Assembly (NCBI GenBank): GCA_965247705.1
Contig: CBDFHV010000017.1
Span: forward strand, 1-20,033
Length of the DNA stretch: 20,033 nucleotides
From: CBDFHV01 sp965247705
Lineage (GTDB): Bacteria > Pseudomonadota > Alphaproteobacteria > Rhodospirillales > CAMCUA01
Direction: 5' to 3'
Made by a program: the position numbers and the translations under genes. The notes below the pieces were generated by a model, which was given only the letters and a program-made list of their open reading frames with translations, was not told where the DNA came from and did not search any database. Below are positions 16,160 through 20,033 of this stretch, in pieces (position 1 is the first letter of the stretch; every line of letters starts with the position of its first letter).

Positions 16160-16298
16160 TCAAGCGGCGGGCCTGAGTGACGTCGTGGCGTCCCACGCCA
16201 GACGGGCTTGAGCGGGGCTCAAGTAGCGGTTCTTCTCCACGATCCACTGGGCATTGTACTGTTTGACGAACCCGCGGACGGCGTCCCGCAGCGGAACC
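16160..16298 (-). pseudogene. IS3-family orfB remnant (C-terminal end)
   Basis: On the minus strand a frame ending with TGA at 16162-16160 reads LRDAVRGFVKQYNAQWIVEK and then NRYLSPAQARLAWDA. This is the typical carboxyl end of an IS3-family OrfB. It is cut on its upstream side by the end of the complete IS3 element at 16299. It may be the far end of the same orfB whose N-terminal part surrounds the group II intron, since both lie on the minus strand, but the middle of the gene is absent. Confidence 0.6.
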
Positions 16299-16331
16299 TG
16301 TCAACGACTTTGAGACACCGACGGTTTCTAT

Positions 16332-17333
16332 TTACTGACTCGTTTCTCCTGTTGTGGAAGTGGCGGGTGGGTTGATCCAGACGGCTTCGGGAAGCGGGGC
16401 GGGTTTCGGGGTGCCGTGGACGAAGCGTTCGGGGTGAAGGGCCCAGGCGGCTTGCAGGGTACGTCCGCGCTGAGCCAGCACATCCGGTGCCCGGTGATGA
16501 TGGACATCATCGGGGGTGAGCATCGCGATCCCGGCATGGCGGTGCTCGGTGTTGTACCAGGGGAAGAACGACCGGCAGAAGGCGATGGCGGCGGTAATGT
16601 CTTCGAAGCGCCCAGGGAAGCCGGGGTGATACTTCAGGGTCTTGAACTGCGCTTCGGAGAACGGGTTGTCATCGCTGACCTGGGGGCGGCTCAGAGAGCG
16701 GGTGACCCCGAGGTCGGCGAGGAGTTGGGCGGTGCACTTGCTGGTCATCGGCGCGCCGCGGTCCGAATGCAGGGTGAGCACCTGGGGCTCGATGCCTTGC
16801 TTGAGACAGGTTTCCTCGATCAGCGTCGCGGCGAGCGCGGCGTTCTCCCGATCGGCAACCATCCAGCCCACGACGCAGCGGCTGAAGATGTCGAGCAAGA
16901 CATAGAGGTAGAAGGACGTCCAGCGTTTGGGCCCCCGGAGCCGGGTGATATCCCAGGACCAGGTCTGGTTGGGGCCCGTGGCCACCAGCTCGGGCTTGGT
17001 GTAGCAGGGATGACTGCGCTGATTGCGCCGCTCTCGCACCGGCTGGTTCGCGGCCAGGATCCGGTACATCGTGCGCTCGGCGCACAGATACTGGCCTTCA
17101 TCGAGCAGCGTCGCGACGACCTCGGCCGGTGACCGGTCGACGAAGCGCGGGCTGGCGAGCACGTCGAGGACGTGCGCGCGTTCGGACGCACACAGGGCCC
17201 GGGCGGGCGTAGGACGGGGCTGCTGATGCCCGGGAGCGGGCCTCTGACGACGGTAGAAGGAAGCCCGTGGCATCCCCAGCGCTCGGCACGCCGGCGCCAT
17301 GCCGACCTGCGATGCGAGCGGCTGGACGGCCAT
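16332..17333 (-). CDS. IS3-family transposase OrfB
   Basis: This 333-residue protein is the DDE catalytic subunit of the IS3 element. The N-terminal region has the CRALGMPRASFYRRQ helix-turn-helix (16-30), followed by an HTH_21-type segment with YLCAERTMYRILA (82-94). The integrase core shows Asp128 in WSWDITRL, Asp191 in LHSDRGAPMTS and Glu227 in NPFSEAQFKTLKY, with 35 residues between the last two as expected for DD(35)E. The ATG shares one base with the orfA stop (TGATG at 17335-17331), so its translation probably depends on re-initiation after orfA and less on frameshifting. Length and motifs suggest an intact enzyme. Confidence 0.93.
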   Translation of the reverse strand: MAVQPLASQVGMAPACRALGMPRASFYRRQRPAPGHQQPRPTPARALCASERAHVLDVLASPRFVDRSPAEVVATLLDEGQYLCAERTMYRILAANQPVRERRNQRSHPCYTKPELVATGPNQTWSWDITRLRGPKRWTSFYLYVLLDIFSRCVVGWMVADRENAALAATLIEETCLKQGIEPQVLTLHSDRGAPMTSKCTAQLLADLGVTRSLSRPQVSDDNPFSEAQFKTLKYHPGFPGRFEDITAAIAFCRSFFPWYNTEHRHAGIAMLTPDDVHHHRAPDVLAQRGRTLQAAWALHPERFVHGTPKPAPLPEAVWINPPATSTTGETSQ

Positions 17334-17821
17334 CAGCAGTCCTTCCCGTGTTCGAGGCTGAATCCCAGCAGTCCGGCAACTTTTCCCTGGACGTCCAGGA
17401 TCGTATGGGCGGTGTGCAGCTCCTTCTCCAGCCGAGCCACTTTCGCCTCGAGCTTGTGCACCTTCGCGCTGAGGGGGTTGCGCTCGGCGGGCTTCCGACC
17501 GCGTTTGCTCGGGGTCAGGCCTTGAAGCGACCCCTCACGCCGCGCCCTGCGCCATTCCGTCAGATGGGAGCTGTACAGACCCTCGCGGCGAAGCAGCCGG
17601 CCCACCTCGCCGGGCTGCGTGCAGCTCTCTGCCTCCTCCAGAATCCGCAGTCGATACTGCGCGGTGAACTTGCGCCTCTTCGGCTTGGCCACGACCTCCG
17701 GGTCCGGCGTTGGCCGCGCGTGGCTGGCTCCGGCCCTGGGGGCCTCGTCGCGACGCTCCTCGACCCCCAGGGCCGGAGCGTCCATCTCTTGCAATGTCAT
17801 CGATTCTCTTTCTGCGGTCAT
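17333..17821 (-). CDS. IS3-family transposase OrfA
   Basis: This 162-residue DNA-binding subunit of the IS3 element has a variable N-terminal 50 residues. Next comes a helix-turn-helix domain (KRRKFTAQYRLRILEEAESC, with GLYSSHLTEWRRARREG), then a basic linker and a leucine-zipper-like coiled coil (VHKLEAKVARLEKELHTAHT). The ATG at 17821 follows GGAGGTGA. The stop overlaps the orfB start by one base. The first ten residues recur, with one change (Ser to Leu), in the inverted partial copy at 20003. Confidence 0.92.
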   Translation of the reverse strand: MTAERESMTLQEMDAPALGVEERRDEAPRAGASHARPTPDPEVVAKPKRRKFTAQYRLRILEEAESCTQPGEVGRLLRREGLYSSHLTEWRRARREGSLQGLTPSKRGRKPAERNPLSAKVHKLEAKVARLEKELHTAHTILDVQGKVAGLLGFSLEHGKDC

Positions 17822-17893
17822 TGGTATTCACCTCCACCGCCCTACAGTAATTCCAAGGGGGGCCGGTGTCTCAGTGATGTTGGCAGAGAGGGC
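17791..17893. repeat. Arm 1 of a long inverted repeat (IS3 left ends)
   Basis: This 103-bp stretch is the reverse complement of 19931-20033 with a single base difference (ATCGATG against ATTGATG). It covers the IS3 left end, the ribosome-binding site and first codons of orfA, plus eight bases (gagagggc) outside the inferred IS end. The true arm probably extends further, because the other copy is cut by the window edge. Confidence 0.92.
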
Positions 17894-17974
17894 TTTGCTG
17901 GGAGGGGCTCAGCGGTGGCATGCTGCCGGGACTTCAGGGCGTAGAACGAGGAACGGGCAAAATCCCAGGCCGCA
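17886..17974 (-). pseudogene. IS3-type orfB fragment, 3' exon of the group II intron insertion
   Basis: Read on the minus strand after the intron, this segment encodes AAWDFARSSFYALKSRQHAT, the helix-turn-helix part of an IS3 OrfB N-terminus. It then runs into the end of the complete IS3 element. When joined directly to the segment upstream of the intron, one continuous frame results (LAYGVARVC then AAWDFARSS). Confidence 0.65.
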
Positions 17975-18013
17975 GTTGCGGTAGGAATGCGCATTGCTGC
18001 GCACCCCCCGCGC

Positions 18014-18046
18014 AGATCCGGACATGGTCGCTGAACCATCCGGCTC
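18014..18046 (-). ncRNA. Group II intron domain V
   Basis: The 33-nt hairpin has a lower stem GAGCCGGAU / GUCCGGAUC and a CAGC loop region. The AGC catalytic-triad side is present, but the base opposite its G is A where the usual partner is U, giving a G-A mismatch. Domain VI follows at once. Confidence 0.75.
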
Positions 18047-19534
18047 CTACCTCGGGTGCTTGACGGCAAACCGCTGGTCCGGCCATGGGTGGCGGATGGA
18101 GGCGCGTGGCCACAGGAATTCGGTCATGCGCTCCAGTCGCTTCCAACTGAATCGGGCTCGCTGGGACCGGCGCCGCAGCGCCCGCATCCACCGGCGTTGC
18201 AGCCTGCGGAGGAACGCACGGATGAACCGGCCTGACCCCGGGACGGCAAAGTAGTTGAGCCAGCCTTCGCAGACCCGCCCGAGCCACCTACCAACTTCCC
18301 AGATGTCGTGGTGCCAGCGCTTGCGGAGCACCTCGTCGATGCGCGCCAGGGTCCTGTTGACCCGTTTGGCAACCGGTTTGCGACCAAGCCGAAAGCGTCC
18401 TCTCCGGGTCGTCGTGCAATAGTGCGTGAGGCCCAGAAAGTCGAAAGTCTCCGGCTTGCCCACCCCGCGCTGGCGCCGGTTCAAATCCGCGAACCGGCCA
18501 AACTCCACGAGGCGGGTCTTGTCCTGGTGGAGGCTGAGACCGAACCGGGCCAGCCTCTCCCGAACGTCGCGGAGGTACCGCTCCGCATCCCGCTTGTGTT
18601 GGAACCCGACAACGATATCGTCGGCGTAACGGACGATGATCGCTTCGCCATCCGGGACGTTCGGGCGCCATTTCTTGTGGAACCACAGGTCGAGCACGTA
18701 ATGCAGGAACACGTTCGCCAAGACGGGGGAGACTATTGCCCCCTGCGGCGTGCCCATGCCCGTATCTGCCCATGATCCACCATCCATGACGCCGGCGTTC
18801 AGCCATTTCCGGATCAGACGGATGACCCGCCTGTCGCCAATGCGATGCTCAAGGAACGTGATCAACCAATCCCGCGGGATTGTGTCGAAGTACGCCCGGA
18901 TGTCTGCATCGACTATCCAGCTGACCTTGCGCCGTTCTATCCCGAAGGCCAGGGCGTCGAGCGCATCGTGCGCCCCCCGCCCCGGTCGGAACCCGTAACT
19001 GAAACCAAGAAACTCCACCTCGTAAATCGGTGTCAGGATCACATCCACAACCGCCTTCTGGACGATCTTGTCCTCCAGCGCCGCGATCCCGAGCGGTCGT
19101 GTCCCGCCGTCCGGCTTGGGTATCTCTACCCGCCGAACCGGCGGCGCCCGGTACGCTCCCCCTGTGTGCAGGCGTCGGTGCAGGTCGAGCAGTCGCTCTT
19201 CCAGGCCTTCGCCGTACTTGTTCCACGTGACGCCGTCGACGCCCGCCGCAGCGTCCCGCTTCAGTGCGTGGAACGCCCGGTGCAGCGCGTCCGGCGTAAT
19301 GTGGTGGAAGAGCGCAGTGAGACGCTCCTTCGGGTTTCTCTCTGCAGCTTTCCGTATCCGGGCCGCCGCCTGTGGCACGCTTCCCCGACACTGGGTTCGG
19401 TGCGTGATTTGGCAATCCGGATTCCCCTTAGTTGAGGCCCTTTCCTCCGGCGACTCCGCAGAAGCTCGCGCTCCCTTGTTCGCCGCCCTCACAGGTCGTA
19501 CGGCCTCATCCGACTTCTTCAAACCGTTCATCAT
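18047..19534 (-). CDS. ltrA: Group II intron reverse transcriptase/maturase
   Basis: This 495-residue intron-encoded protein reverse-transcribes the intron and helps it splice. RT landmarks are LKRDAAAGVDGVTW (91-104), IPKPDGGTRPLGI (138-150), the Asp motif IVDADIRAYFD (207-217), GTPQGAIVSPVLANVFLHYV (261-280) and the catalytic YADD (303-306). The maturase region follows with ETFDFLGLTHY, then GRWLGRVCEGWLNYFAVPG. The C-terminus HPWPDQRFAVKHPR is typical of a large bacterial group. There is no HNH endonuclease domain. I chose the start at 19534 (MMNGLKKSDE) because relatives begin MNG.KSD; a frame open to 19633 adds 33 unmatched residues inside the structured intron RNA. No frameshift is seen. 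Confidence 0.92.
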   Translation of the reverse strand: MMNGLKKSDEAVRPVRAANKGARASAESPEERASTKGNPDCQITHRTQCRGSVPQAAARIRKAAERNPKERLTALFHHITPDALHRAFHALKRDAAAGVDGVTWNKYGEGLEERLLDLHRRLHTGGAYRAPPVRRVEIPKPDGGTRPLGIAALEDKIVQKAVVDVILTPIYEVEFLGFSYGFRPGRGAHDALDALAFGIERRKVSWIVDADIRAYFDTIPRDWLITFLEHRIGDRRVIRLIRKWLNAGVMDGGSWADTGMGTPQGAIVSPVLANVFLHYVLDLWFHKKWRPNVPDGEAIIVRYADDIVVGFQHKRDAERYLRDVRERLARFGLSLHQDKTRLVEFGRFADLNRRQRGVGKPETFDFLGLTHYCTTTRRGRFRLGRKPVAKRVNRTLARIDEVLRKRWHHDIWEVGRWLGRVCEGWLNYFAVPGSGRFIRAFLRRLQRRWMRALRRRSQRARFSWKRLERMTEFLWPRASIRHPWPDQRFAVKHPR

Positions 19535-19893
19535 AGGCTTCGGTTTTCTCCATTCCCTACGCGGCCCCTTTACGACAACCGGGGCAGTTTGAAGACCTCC
19601 CAGGGTCCCAACAGAAGGCGTGCGAACGTGCATGGGTTCTCTGACACCGCGGGGCTCGCCGACATCTCACCAAAACGACGCCTGCGATATTGCCTTCGAC
19701 CGATCTGAAAGCCTCGGCACCCCGGACCATCGCTTTTACGGTGCTCAATAGCCCTGCCCATCCATGCCGCTACCGACGCTTCGCCTGCCCCCTCACGGGA
19801 GCCAACGCACGGCTCGCGGAGAAACGTGGTTCGGTTACTCCTTCGTTTCGGGGGACTTGCACCCCCTACCTTCTGCCAGTTCGCCTGGCGCAC

Positions 19894-19938
19894 CAGACCC
19901 GCGCGACCCCGTAGGCCAGGCCAGTGCCGGGCCCTCTC
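19894..19938 (-). pseudogene. IS3-type orfB fragment, 5' exon of the group II intron insertion
   Basis: On the minus strand the segment just before the intron reads GPGTGLAYGVARVC in the frame that continues into the 3' exon. LAYGVARVC resembles the first helix-turn-helix region of IS3 OrfB proteins. Its upstream side is cut by the inverted IS3 copy beginning at 19939, so neither the original start codon nor the host orfA is present. Confidence 0.55.
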
Positions 19939-20033
19939 TGCCAACATCACTGAGACACCGGCCCCCCTTGGAATTACTGTAGGGCGGTGGAGGTGAATAC
20001 CAATGACCGCAGAAAGAGAATTGATGACATTGC
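19939..20033 (+). mobile_element. Second copy of the IS3 element, partial at window end
   Basis: From TGCCAACATCACTGAGACAC onward the sequence matches the left end of the complete IS3 element in inverted orientation, with one base difference in the stretch available. The element continues beyond the window. Confidence 0.85.
20003..20033 (+). CDS. IS3-family OrfA, partial (start only)
   Basis: The ATG at 20003 follows GGAGGTGA. The ten visible codons read MTAERELMTL, against MTAERESMTL in the complete copy (TTG for TCG at codon 7). The rest lies outside the window. Confidence 0.8.
   Translation, partial: MTAERELMTL

Larger units (their letters stand above)
16299..17885 (-). mobile_element. 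Complete IS3-family element
   Basis: The orfA-orfB pair lies between imperfect inverted ends. One end reads TGTCAACGACTTTGAGACACCG from 16299 on the plus strand. The other reads TGCCAACATCACTGAGACAC inward from 17885 on the minus strand and continues CGG. The inner TGAGACACCG is identical at both ends. Length is 1,587 bp. No 3-4 bp target duplication is visible outside. A second copy of its left end starts in inverted orientation at 19939. Confidence 0.75.
17975..19893 (-). mobile_element. Group II intron
   Basis: The 5' end on the minus strand is GTGCGCCAGGCGAACTGGC at 19893, matching the GUGYG consensus and followed by a GGGGGTGCAAGTCCCCC stem. The open reading frame sits in domain IV. Domain V (18046-18014) begins GAGCCGGATGG and ends GTCCGGATC, starting right after the RT stop codon. 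Domain VI (18013-17975) ends CCTACCGCAAC, with a candidate branch-point A seven bases before the last base, and the AC terminus fits the AY rule. The total is 1,919 bp. Removing it restores the host reading frame. The boundaries are inferred from these motifs. Confidence 0.85.

Noticed and set aside
18047..19534. Reverse transcriptase considered as a retron or diversity-generating element
   Set aside because: The maturase region, the GUGYG 5' end, domains V and VI right after the stop, and the restored host frame identify a group II intron; no template/variable repeat pair or msr-msd RNA is seen.

Overview
The window is GC-rich bacterial DNA with proteobacterial-type gene content. The insertion sequences (IS1111-type IS110, IS6, IS3 and an IS21-like end) and the dipeptide-type ABC transporter resemble those of alphaproteobacteria. 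That placement is an inference from gene style; no rRNA or tRNA gene is present to settle it.

Layout. (1) 1-2244 is an insertion-sequence patch: an intact IS110/IS1111-type transposase gene with its non-coding 3' region, a remnant carrying IS21-like end repeats, and a complete IS6-family element. (2) 2259-12252 is a metabolic block. It holds hyuA (minus), an M81/MlrC-type metallopeptidase gene (plus) preceded by a stub of a second M81 start, dppC and dppB permease genes (minus), hyuB (plus) and a periplasmic peptide/amide-binding protein gene (minus). (3) 12519-13355 is a second IS6-family element, whose transposase has Asn where the first catalytic Asp is expected. (4) 13457-15438 is a two-gene ATPase operon (dppD-dppF type). 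(5) 15502-20033 is a graveyard of nested elements: a frameshifted IS3 orfA, an IS6 transposase remnant with a nonsense codon, the 3' end of an IS3 orfB, a complete IS3 element, a 1.9-kb group II intron with its reverse transcriptase/maturase inside an IS3 orfB fragment, and the start of an inverted second copy of the complete IS3 element running off the window.

How the genes may work together. The binding protein, two permeases and two ATPases make up all parts of one Dpp/Opp-type importer, although they sit in three transcription units of different orientation. HyuA and HyuB are the two subunits of an ATP-dependent hydantoinase/oxoprolinase-type enzyme that opens cyclic amides. The M81 protein is a predicted zinc hydrolase related to the linear-peptide hydrolase MlrC. 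Together they suggest import, ring opening and hydrolysis of a cyclic amide, imide or small peptide. The substrate cannot be read from the sequence, and no regulator gene is present in the window.

The most distinctive items are the reshuffled hydantoinase/M81/importer cluster bracketed by IS6 elements, the intron-in-IS3-between-inverted-IS3 nest, a candidate bridge RNA next to the IS110 gene, and a 10-bp perfect inverted repeat upstream of hyuB. I saw no CRISPR array, tRNA, rRNA, toxin-antitoxin pair or recognisable new defence system.
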